From the NCBI GenBank assembly GCA_016715795.1, contig JADJXP010000002.1:1302001-1366000 (forward strand): a DNA stretch of 64,000 nt. The letters are read 5' to 3'. Each line of letters begins with the position of its first letter. Position 1 is the first letter of the stretch. Both the position numbers and the translations under genes were made by a program. This stretch comes from Chloracidobacterium sp. Lineage in GTDB: Bacteria > Acidobacteriota > Blastocatellia > Pyrinomonadales > Pyrinomonadaceae. Below the pieces are notes generated by a model. It was not told the origin of the DNA. It worked only from the letters and a program-made list of their open reading frames with translations, and ran no database searches. Shown piece by piece: positions 17,575-25,929 of this stretch.

Positions 17575-18345
17575 CTATTCCCGATAGCTTGAGCGGGTGG
17601 CAATCCGGTCGTAGAGCCACGACGGCATTAGCTTACCGGCACGGACGATCGTTGCCAATCGCCACGGAAACGCCGCAAATCGCTTTTTTCTCTCAATAGC
17701 CTTTATAAACAACGGCGTCGCATCATCAAGTTCCATCAGGAAAGGCATTTTTGCCGCACGGCCTGAAGTAAGGGGCGTTCTGATAAACCCTGGCTGAATG
17801 ATCGTAACGTCAATGCCCTTATGCTTGACGTCGAGTCGGACACTCTCGAAAAACGCGGTCATTCCGGCTTTGCTGGCCGAATACGCCGCGCTTTTGGGCA
17901 GGCCGCGAAAACCAGCGAGGCTCGATATCGCCACAAGATGCCCGCTGCCGCGCTTCAGCATAGACGGAAGCACGGCGTGCACAGCGTTTGCCGCACCGAG
18001 CAGGTTTATATCGACCACTTTCTTGACCGCGGTCGGCTGCAGCGAGCGTGTTTCCCGGTTGTTCCCTCCGATACCTGCGTTCGCGATCAGGATGTCGATA
18101 TGTTCGAACTCGTGGATAAAGTCGTCAACCGCGTGCTGAACGGCATCGTCATCGGTGACGTCGGCCGCGAATGATCGAGCGGTTCCGCCGGCCTTTTCAC
18201 ACGTATGCTTCAGTTTGTCGAGAAGGTCCTTACGCCGGGCCAGGAGCCCCAGCGTTGCCCCTCTCTTAGCCAGCTCGACCGCCAATGCCTCGCCGATGCC
18301 GCTCGATGCGCCGGTAAGGAATACTCGTCTGCCGTGCCAGTTCAT
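17575..18345 (-). CDS. Short-chain dehydrogenase/reductase
   Basis: NAD(P)-dependent oxidoreductase of 256 residues with unknown substrate. The Rossmann cofactor motif is TGASSGIGEALAVELAKRG, the structural motif is NAGIGG, and the catalytic residues are Ser in AISSLAGFRG and the YSASKAG Tyr-x3-Lys. RRKD after the second beta strand suggests NADPH preference. It overlaps the small membrane protein gene by 4 bases (ATGA), so it belongs to the rnj / decarboxylase transcription unit. Confidence 0.9.
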   Translation of the reverse strand: MNWHGRRVFLTGASSGIGEALAVELAKRGATLGLLARRKDLLDKLKHTCEKAGGTARSFAADVTDDDAVQHAVDDFIHEFEHIDILIANAGIGGNNRETRSLQPTAVKKVVDINLLGAANAVHAVLPSMLKRGSGHLVAISSLAGFRGLPKSAAYSASKAGMTAFFESVRLDVKHKGIDVTIIQPGFIRTPLTSGRAAKMPFLMELDDATPLFIKAIERKKRFAAFPWRLATIVRAGKLMPSWLYDRIATRSSYRE

Positions 18346-18593
18346 GAGTTTCTGGTGTCGGCCTCGTGTGGTCTAATGCTTATCACGCCGGCCTCCGATT
18401 CGTGCCGTTCTTCGAGTTCGATATCGCGGCCGTGGGCCTTTCGGACCTCACGAAGCCGGTTGTTGATCGGTGTAAGGAAAGCGAATACGACCGGACCGAT
18501 AACAATGAGAACGATCAAATGGGCGATGAGGCTTTGACCAAAACCGATGCCAATGCCCGCGAGCACCGCTTTGATCACGAACAAAGCGATCAC
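18342..18593 (-). CDS. Small hypothetical membrane protein
   Basis: 83 residues from a GTG start, with two predicted membrane segments (ALFVIKAVLAGIGIGFG and LIAHLIVLIVIGPVVFAFL) and a charged cytoplasmic-looking tail. No family recognised. The frame stays open and hydrophobic for a further ten or so codons upstream (PVAFGVVTIIISV), but there is no ATG, GTG or TTG in that stretch. The nearest ATG, at 18636, is in another frame. The true start is therefore uncertain. It overlaps the SDR gene by 4 bases and follows the decarboxylase gene by 29. Confidence 0.6.
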   Translation of the reverse strand: MIALFVIKAVLAGIGIGFGQSLIAHLIVLIVIGPVVFAFLTPINNRLREVRKAHGRDIELEERHESEAGVISIRPHEADTRNS

Positions 18594-18622
18594 GGAGATG
18601 ATTATGGTGACGACCCCAAAGG

Positions 18623-20092
18623 CTACTGGTTCGCATTAGCGACCTCCTTCTTTAGGATCCCAAGCAACATATCGACGTTTTCGATATGCGTCCGGAACGC
18701 CAGACAAGCAAACCGCAATGTGAACTTGCCGTCCAACATCGTCGATGAGATGAAGATCCGGCCGTCAGCGACGACCGCGTCCAGCAGCCGCTTGTTGAAT
18801 TCATTTGCATCGCCGGTGCTCGGTATGTATCTGTACGTGACCACGGACAGTTCCGGCTCGATATCGCTCTCGAACCCAAGTTTCTGGACCTCAGCGTGAA
18901 AATATTTCGCGAGCAGCAGCTTCTCTTCAAGGCACGCTCGGAATGGAGCAATGCCATGGAGCTTCAGCGGCAGCCACAGCCGAAGGCCGCGGAAATGTTT
19001 GGTCAGTTCCGGCGACACTTCTGCAGGCGAGAGTTCGTCCGGCGCCGCGAACGCGTCCTGCATATAGGCCGCATCAAATGCATAAGCCCCCTTCAGGTCC
19101 TCGACGTTCTTCACCAACACGACACCAAGCCCATACGGCAGGAACAGCCCCTTGTGCGGATCGATTATCAGCGAATCAGCGAGGTCGAGGCCCTTTAGCT
19201 TCTGCTTGCCTTCGTTGGTCAGGATAAAGAAACCGCCGTATGCAGCGTCGATGTGATACCAAAGGCCGTGTCGTGCTGCGATCGCCCCGAGTTCGGGCAG
19301 AGGGTCTATCGCACCGACGTCAGTTGTGCCGGCGGAGGCCACCAAGAGGAATGGGCTCAGTCCGTCGGCCTTGTCCTTCTCGATCTGAGCCGACAGATCG
19401 CCGCTCCTCATCCGATATTTCTCGTCGAGCTTGATGTATCTGACCGGACACTCGGCTAGGCCCGCGACCTTTATTGCTTTCGCGACCGAATGGTGGGTCT
19501 GTCTTGACAGATAAATGACCGAACGACTTACGTCGGCAGACTTAACGTTACGGCTGTCGCGGGCCGCGACGATCGCGATCATGTTTGCGAGGCTGCCGCT
19601 CGTCGTGAGATTGCCGTGCGAGCCCTCACCGTAGCCGACAAGGTCACACATCCAACGGATGAGCATATTCTCGACGCGAACAGCGCCGGGCGAAGCGTAA
19701 AACACGCCCGCGTAACGGTTAAAGACGTCCGCCAGATAATCGCCCAGTGCGGCGTAATAGATACCGCCGCCCGGAATGTATGCCAGATGGCCCCCACTCG
19801 CCGGATTGAGGCCCGGCGTATCGACATTCTCTCTTATCAGTTCGAGCGCCGCGGTGATATCTATGCCATCGTCAGCGATCGGCGAGCCAAGAATTCCGCG
19901 GCCCTTGTCGTCGGTTTTGTTGTATGCGTTGAGCGACCCGACCGTGTTCAGAAACCCCTCTGCGTAATTGAGCACAGGCTCACGCATCCCGGCTCGTTCA
20001 CCTGCGTCCGGTTCGAGTCGGCGTGCTTTCTCCTCAAGGGCAGCAAGCCGTGATCGTATGTCACGGGCAACTTCCTTTCCAGCCTCATTCAT
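18623..20092 (-). CDS. PLP-dependent group II decarboxylase
   Basis: Amino-acid decarboxylase of the aromatic-L-amino-acid / glutamate decarboxylase fold, 489 residues. Visible motifs are LTTSGSLANMIAIVAARD (phosphate binding), the stacking histidine in RQTHHSVAKA, VASAGTTDVGAIDPL, HIDAAYGGF (Asp that pairs with the PLP nitrogen) and the Schiff-base lysine in IDPHKGLFLPYG. The family includes tryptophan, tyrosine, DOPA and related decarboxylases, and the substrate cannot be told from sequence. It overlaps rnj by 4 bases. Confidence 0.9.
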   Translation of the reverse strand: MNEAGKEVARDIRSRLAALEEKARRLEPDAGERAGMREPVLNYAEGFLNTVGSLNAYNKTDDKGRGILGSPIADDGIDITAALELIRENVDTPGLNPASGGHLAYIPGGGIYYAALGDYLADVFNRYAGVFYASPGAVRVENMLIRWMCDLVGYGEGSHGNLTTSGSLANMIAIVAARDSRNVKSADVSRSVIYLSRQTHHSVAKAIKVAGLAECPVRYIKLDEKYRMRSGDLSAQIEKDKADGLSPFLLVASAGTTDVGAIDPLPELGAIAARHGLWYHIDAAYGGFFILTNEGKQKLKGLDLADSLIIDPHKGLFLPYGLGVVLVKNVEDLKGAYAFDAAYMQDAFAAPDELSPAEVSPELTKHFRGLRLWLPLKLHGIAPFRACLEEKLLLAKYFHAEVQKLGFESDIEPELSVVTYRYIPSTGDANEFNKRLLDAVVADGRIFISSTMLDGKFTLRFACLAFRTHIENVDMLLGILKKEVANANQ

Positions 20093-21750
20093 ACTTCTAC
20101 TACGGTCGTGATGATCACAGGTTTCGAACTAAGGTCCTTTTGAGCGATCCGTTTGAGGTGCAACCGGAGATTCTCACGGAATACATTCCGGTCGGCGATC
20201 TGTTCCGGTTTCATCTCTCGAACCGCGTCACCAATTGCCCCGCGTGCGTCCGCGATAAAGCCGTTCGTCGGATCGAGGCCGGCGACCCCTGAAAGAGTGA
20301 TCTGTGGGTCACCGACCAATGAATGGCGCTTCTTATCGACGGTTACGACGAGCGAGATCATGCCGCCGTACGCAAGCTTCTTCCGCTCGCGGATGATGTC
20401 GTACTCAACCTCTTCCATCGATTCTTCATCGATAAAGGTCTTGTGCAGGTCGTGCTTCTCTACCACACGGGCTCCATACTCATCGATCTCGAGCAGTTCG
20501 CCGTTCTCGATCAGGATAATGTCATTGTCGTCGTAGCCCGCGACATGGTTCTTGATGAACTCCTTTTGGCGAAAAAGCATTCGGTACTCGCCGTGGATCG
20601 GAACGACGTATTTCGGCCGCGATGTCTCGACCATTATCTTGATATCTTCCTGCGAGGCGTGGCCGCTGACGTGGACGAGGCGGCGCTTTTCCTCAATGAT
20701 ATTCGCCCCACGTTTGTAAAGGTGGCCGATGAGCCGGCTGATGTTTTTCTCGTTGCCGGGAATGATCCGCGCTGAAAGCACGACCGTGTCACCCTTTCCA
20801 ATCTCAAGCCCTTTATAGGTGGTCGTCGCAAGATTCCATAGTGCCGCTCGCATCTCGCCCTGCGAACCGGTGACCAGATAGCAAATGTCCTCGTCATCCA
20901 ACGCCCGTGAGCCGCCAAGATCGACCAGAGTATCACCCGTTACCTTGAGCAAGCCCAAGTCAGTAGCGATCTCGACATTCTTTTGCATCGAGCGGCCCAG
21001 AACACACACACGGCGGCCGTATTCGTGCGCGACATCAAAGATTATTTGCAGGCGATGCAGCGACGACGAAAATGTCGAGACGAACAATCGGCCGGGTGCC
21101 TCGTCGAATATCTCTTCAAACGCCGGGATCACCGCCTGTTCTGACGGCGTCCTGCCGGGAACGGTCGCATTCGTCGAATCGCACAGCAGAGCCAGCACAC
21201 CTTCGTCGCCTACGCGACGCAGCATTTCGAGATCATACGGTTTACCAATGACCGGCGTATCGTCGATCTTGTAGTCGCCCGTGTGGACAAGCGTTCCGGC
21301 AGGCGTATGGATCGCAAGCGAGAAACATTCGACAAGCGAATGCGAGGCGTGAATGAATTCGATCTCAAAGGCACCGATGGTTACGCGATCGCCGGCCCTG
21401 ACACGGTGCATCAGCACCTCGTCGAGCATGCCGAATTCTTCAAGACGCTTCTCGGTCAGAGCGAGCGTAAAGCGCGACGAATAAACCGGGAGATTGAACT
21501 TGCGCAGGATATACGACAACGCACCGATGTGGTCCTCGTGGCCGTGTGTCAATATGATGGCAGTAAGGTCGTCACGATACTCTTCGAGAAAATCAAAATT
21601 TGGTATCGAGATATCGACACCATACGGCGTCTCTTCCGGAAAACCCATGCCGGCATCCACGACGATCATTTCGTCACCGTAGCGAATGCCCATGCAGTTC
21701 ATTCCGAATTCGCCGATACCGCCAAGCGGAATTATCTCGATCTTGCTCAT
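20089..21750 (-). CDS. rnj: Ribonuclease J
   Basis: Metallo-beta-lactamase/beta-CASP nuclease with endo- and 5'-3' exonuclease activity on RNA, used in mRNA decay and rRNA maturation. The 553 residues contain the metal-binding HGHEDHIGAL, HTGDYKIDDTP and LLCDSTNATVPGRTPSE, the beta-CASP motif VSGHASQEDI and VPIHGEYRML, then a C-terminal domain. An extended -10 promoter lies only about 13 bases before the ATG. It appears to head the rnj, decarboxylase, small membrane protein, SDR unit. Confidence 0.95.
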   Translation of the reverse strand: MSKIEIIPLGGIGEFGMNCMGIRYGDEMIVVDAGMGFPEETPYGVDISIPNFDFLEEYRDDLTAIILTHGHEDHIGALSYILRKFNLPVYSSRFTLALTEKRLEEFGMLDEVLMHRVRAGDRVTIGAFEIEFIHASHSLVECFSLAIHTPAGTLVHTGDYKIDDTPVIGKPYDLEMLRRVGDEGVLALLCDSTNATVPGRTPSEQAVIPAFEEIFDEAPGRLFVSTFSSSLHRLQIIFDVAHEYGRRVCVLGRSMQKNVEIATDLGLLKVTGDTLVDLGGSRALDDEDICYLVTGSQGEMRAALWNLATTTYKGLEIGKGDTVVLSARIIPGNEKNISRLIGHLYKRGANIIEEKRRLVHVSGHASQEDIKIMVETSRPKYVVPIHGEYRMLFRQKEFIKNHVAGYDDNDIILIENGELLEIDEYGARVVEKHDLHKTFIDEESMEEVEYDIIRERKKLAYGGMISLVVTVDKKRHSLVGDPQITLSGVAGLDPTNGFIADARGAIGDAVREMKPEQIADRNVFRENLRLHLKRIAQKDLSSKPVIITTVVEV

Positions 21751-21762
21751 ATCAAACGGTGA

Positions 21763-21768
21763 AGTATA
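21763..21768 (-). promoter_or_regulatory. Extended -10 promoter of rnj
   Basis: On the minus strand the sequence reads TGCTATACT, an extended -10 (TGn plus TATACT). The expected transcription start is around 21756, giving a leader of only about 6 bases before the rnj ATG at 21750. No matching -35 is needed for extended -10 promoters and none is obvious. Motif-based only. Confidence 0.42.
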
Positions 21769-21855
21769 GCACAGGAAGTTTGAGGGCCCGGGCGACGATA
21801 GCTCGTACCTAAGGCTCGCGCCGACATCGCGTGGTCCGATCCGGATCGTAACGCC

Positions 21856-22638
21856 TCAGTTTGGCTTGCCGGCCTCTTTTATTGCGGCAAATAGCGAATG
21901 CCACTCGGCGAGAGTAAGAGTTTCCGCGCGGCGGCTGCCGTCGATCTTGGCGGCTGCAAGGGTCTCGGCGGCGTTCAAGACACCGGTTTTGAGATTATTC
22001 AGCAGCGTTTTTCGTTTGTGGGCAAAGGCAATGCTCACTAGGCGGAGAAAGGCGGCCTCATCGACAGTTCGAGGCTTTGGGACCAATCTCACAACGGAAC
22101 TCCAGACCTTTGGCGCGGGCGAAAAGGCTTTTGGCGGGACGTCAAACAGCCTTTCTGCCTCGAATGCATTCTGTGCCAGCACGCTGAGATAACCGCGGGG
22201 CTTGGTTGCGGGTGCGGCAATGATGCGATCGACGACCTCGCGCTGGAACATCAGCACCATTGCGGCGATATCCTCTCGCCGGGCGGCGAGACGCCGAAGG
22301 ATCGGCGTGGCGATATTATAGGGCAGGTTGCCGATCAGCTTGTATTTTCCGCGGCCGATACGCGCAATGTCGAGTTCCAGCACGTCGGCATGGACAACGT
22401 GAAAGTTATTCGCCGCAAAAAATCTTTTTTTCAGCCCCTCGATCAGGTCGCCGTCAAATTCGACAGCGAACACGCGGCCGGCGGCATCGATCAAATGTTC
22501 CGTAAGGGCGCCCGTGCCGGGGCCGATCTCGAGGACGGCATCGCGCTCGGTCAGATCGAGGGCATCGACGATGCGGTGGGCGGCGTCGGCGTCGCGGAGG
22601 AAGTTTTGGCCCAATGATCTCTTGGCTTTCATCGGCAA
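21856..22638 (-). CDS. rsmA: 16S rRNA dimethyladenosine transferase
   Basis: Methylates two adjacent adenosines in the 3' hairpin of 16S rRNA during small-subunit assembly. The 260 residues show KRSLGQNFLRDADAAHRIVD, the SAM-binding VLEIGPGTGALTEHLI, and the catalytic N6-adenine motif LIGNLPYNIATPIL, with the usual C-terminal helical domain. It begins 3 bases after ribD ends, which suggests an ftsY-ribD-rsmA operon. Confidence 0.95.
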   Translation of the reverse strand: MPMKAKRSLGQNFLRDADAAHRIVDALDLTERDAVLEIGPGTGALTEHLIDAAGRVFAVEFDGDLIEGLKKRFFAANNFHVVHADVLELDIARIGRGKYKLIGNLPYNIATPILRRLAARREDIAAMVLMFQREVVDRIIAAPATKPRGYLSVLAQNAFEAERLFDVPPKAFSPAPKVWSSVVRLVPKPRTVDEAAFLRLVSIAFAHKRKTLLNNLKTGVLNAAETLAAAKIDGSRRAETLTLAEWHSLFAAIKEAGKPN

Positions 22639-22641
22639 AAG

Positions 22642-23709
22642 CTAAACGCGCGGATAGCCCGTGATCTCAAAACAATCGCCGTGGCGGGCAATGTCGACGT
22701 CCTTTAGGTGAAATGCATCGGCGAGCGATGCGGCGCCACGGCCGGCGACGGCAGCGGGAGCGTCTCCGCCGCCGATGATGACGGGAGCGATGAAAAAGGT
22801 GACCTTATCGACGAGGCGGGCATCGATAAATGATCCCGCGACGGCGGCGCCGCCTTCGACGAGGACGCTTTGAATATCATTCTCACGAAGATCGGCGAGC
22901 ACGGCTGACAGATCGCGGGCATCGGTCGGAAAAAAGCGCACGCCGGCATCGACAAGCGCTTCCGAAACGCTGATCTCGCCGTCATCGGAGAACAAAAACG
23001 TCGGAACGTCCCTTGCGCTCGTGACGATCATCGCGTCGAGCGGCGTTTGCGTCCGGTTATCGAGCACAACGCGGACCAAAGGGCGCCGACGCGGCTTGCC
23101 GCTTCGGTCGGTGAGCGACGGATCGTCAACGATGGCGGTGTTTGCGCCGATCAGGATAGCGTCGTGCTCGTGTCTGAGGTCGTGGACGCGGCGAAGCGCG
23201 GCGTCGCTGGTCAGTTTGGCAGAGATTCCGCGGCCCGTGGAGATGCGGCCGTCGAGCGAGACAGCCATTTTCAGGTGGACAAAAGGCCGCTGCTTCCGGT
23301 GCCAGCAGATAAACTTCTCATTCTGCCGGGCTGCCTCGTCGGCGAGGATGCCTGTGGTTACATTGACACCGGCGCGGCGAAGCCGTTCAAAGCCGCGGCC
23401 CGAAACGAGTGGATTTGGGTCCTCGATGGGACATACTACGCGAGCGATGCCGGCTTCGATCAACGCTTCGGTGCAGGGCCGCGTGCGGCTGTGATGGTCG
23501 TGCGGCTCGAGCGAGACGTAAGCGGTCGCGCCCACGGAGCGTTTGCCTGCCATGGCCAGGGCAACGCCCTCGGCGTGGGTCACATTGTCGTAAATATAGC
23601 TTCCCTCGCCGACAACGTCACCTTCGGGCGAGACGATGACGCAGCCGACGAGCGGATTTGGGCTGACCAGGCCGACGCCCTCGGCGGCGAGAGCAAGAGC
23701 GCGCCGCAT
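22642..23709 (-). CDS. ribD: Bifunctional riboflavin deaminase/reductase RibD
   Basis: Carries out the second and third steps of riboflavin synthesis. The N-terminal deaminase has HAEGVALAMAG (His45, Glu47) and PC at residues 78-79, but the usual LEPC is LEPH (His70), so one zinc cysteine is a histidine. The C-terminal reductase shows LKMAVSLDGRIST and DAILIGANTAIVDDPSL. Total 355 residues. Relatives have several residues before the FMRRAL motif. Here the frame is open upstream to the ftsY stop (DTADAAF precedes the ATG) without a standard start codon, so the true start may be a rare codon upstream. Confidence 0.92.
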   Translation of the reverse strand: MRRALALAAEGVGLVSPNPLVGCVIVSPEGDVVGEGSYIYDNVTHAEGVALAMAGKRSVGATAYVSLEPHDHHSRTRPCTEALIEAGIARVVCPIEDPNPLVSGRGFERLRRAGVNVTTGILADEAARQNEKFICWHRKQRPFVHLKMAVSLDGRISTGRGISAKLTSDAALRRVHDLRHEHDAILIGANTAIVDDPSLTDRSGKPRRRPLVRVVLDNRTQTPLDAMIVTSARDVPTFLFSDDGEISVSEALVDAGVRFFPTDARDLSAVLADLRENDIQSVLVEGGAAVAGSFIDARLVDKVTFFIAPVIIGGGDAPAAVAGRGAASLADAFHLKDVDIARHGDCFEITGYPRV

Positions 23710-23757
23710 AAAGGCAGCATCCGCCGTGTCAATTTCTCCGTTCTCGGTTCTCAGCTT

Positions 23758-24792
<1,035 letters not shown>

Positions 24793-24909
24793 AAACGTAA
24801 GTTACACAGTATAAAGAATCGCCCCGCCGCCGCCAAACACGCCGCCGCCGCCCGCGAACTTGCCCGCCACGGCGAGCGTGATAAAATTGGCGTGTCCGCT
24901 TACTTTTTT

Positions 24910-25395
24910 ATGAAAAATATACTTAACGCACTTCTCGTGGCCGCGTTTCTGGCGGCCGCAGCCTCGGTCGGCGTCGGCCAGGTAACGGTGGCAGGGCTCG
25001 ACGGCAAGGAAACAAAGGTCGAAAAGGCCCAGATCGCAAAGCTAACGCGCGTCACGCTAAAGGTTTCGGACCACGGCAAGCCCGCGACGTTTGACGGCGT
25101 CGTGCTTGCCGACGTGCTAAAGCTCGCCGGCATTGAGTTTGGCGAGGCGCTTCGCGGCAAACGCCTCACCGAGTATCTCGTCGCCGAGGCAGCCGATGGT
25201 TACAAGGCCGTTTATTCGCTAACCGAGCTCGATGATTCGTTCACCGACAAAAAGGTGATCCTCGCCGACCGCCGCGACGGCAAGGATCTGCCCGAGAACG
25301 CCCGAAATTATCAGATCGTCGTCGAGGGCGACAAGCGCGCCGGCCGCTGGGTCCGCAGTGTCATAAAGCTCCGGATCGTAAAGACCGACCGCTAG
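24910..25395 (+). CDS. Exported small molybdopterin-binding-fold protein
   Basis: Resembles the sulfite-oxidase-type molybdopterin-binding fold in reduced form: a VSDHGKPATFDGVVLADVLKLAGI stretch (split here as VSDHGKPATF and DGVVLADVLK) is characteristic, followed by YKAVYSLTELDDSF and a C-terminal RWVRSVIKLRIV strand. The 161-residue product has a signal peptide (MKNILNALLVAAFLAAAASVGVGQ) and no cysteine at all, so the molybdenum-ligating Cys is absent. It may bind another ligand or be structural. The ATG at 24910 is preferred over the GTG at 24892 because the signal peptide then starts at once. Confidence 0.72.
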   Translation: MKNILNALLVAAFLAAAASVGVGQVTVAGLDGKETKVEKAQIAKLTRVTLKVSDHGKPATFDGVVLADVLKLAGIEFGEALRGKRLTEYLVAEAADGYKAVYSLTELDDSFTDKKVILADRRDGKDLPENARNYQIVVEGDKRAGRWVRSVIKLRIVKTDR

Positions 25396-25634
25396 GCCCG
25401 CGCCCGCCGCTCCGCGATAAATGGCCGCGTCATCGCTCCCAATGACGCAGCCACGCCCGCCCGCGCCCGATATTTTTGCCCGAAAATGTGACTTTTCGTT
25501 CCAAAGGACTCAGTTAGTGGCTCCAATAGATGAGTTATTGTCGCCAATGAGGTCCGCGTCCAATTGCGAAAAAATAACGAAAACTACGGCAATGTCTCGC
25601 AAACCGCGACCGTTACGGTAAATCCGTGACACCG

Positions 25635-25710
25635 GCGGCTTGCCGCTCTATTTGCGGAAAGGCTTGCCTTTCCGAACGAGTGCCAAATGCCTGCGGCTTG
25701 CCGCCGCCGG
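25635..25710. repeat. 76-bp direct repeat, copy 1
   Basis: Identical over 76 bases to 25845-25920. It contains three nested palindromes and is flanked by unrelated bases on the left (G against A). Confidence 0.88.
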
Positions 25711-25735
25711 GACGTGAGGCGGCGGCAAGCCGCAG
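25691..25735. repeat. Perfect 18-bp inverted repeat (strong hairpin)
   Basis: CTGCGGCTTGCCGCCGCC at 25691-25708 is the exact reverse complement of 25718-25735, with a 9-base loop (GGGACGTGA). No T-run follows, so it is not a classical intrinsic terminator. It is part of the repeat cluster and uses the last bases of the first 76-base copy. Confidence 0.85.
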
Positions 25736-25844
25736 ATGATCTTGCCAACGGAACGGAAAAGTAAACTTTTCCGCAAATAAAGCGGCACAGCCGCCCTGAA
25801 ACCGCCGCCAATAGGAACGAAAAGTAAACTTTTCCGCGAGTAAA

Positions 25845-25920
25845 GCGGCTTGCCGCTCTATTTGCGGAAAGGCTTGCCTTTCCGAACGAGTGCCAAATGC
25901 CTGCGGCTTGCCGCCGCCGG
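25845..25920. repeat. 76-bp direct repeat, copy 2
   Basis: Identical to copy 1, offset 210 bases. It ends 9 bases before the stop codon of the YIP1-type gene on the minus strand. Confidence 0.88.
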
Positions 25921-25929
25921 AGCGTGGTT

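Larger units (their letters stand above)
25396..25929. repeat. Hairpin-rich intergenic repeat cluster between convergent genes
   Basis: A 534-base gap between convergent genes with no credible ORF. The first part (25396-25630) is unremarkable. From 25635 to 25920 it is a mosaic of REP-like palindromes. There are two exact 76-base direct copies (25635-25710 and 25845-25920), each with the hairpins GCGGC-tt-GCCGC and CGGAAAGG-cttg-CCTTTCCG. Two copies of an AAAAGTAAACTTTTCCGC palindromic motif lie between them. A perfect 18-bp inverted repeat is listed separately. The hairpins could end transcription from both sides. Confidence 0.8.
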
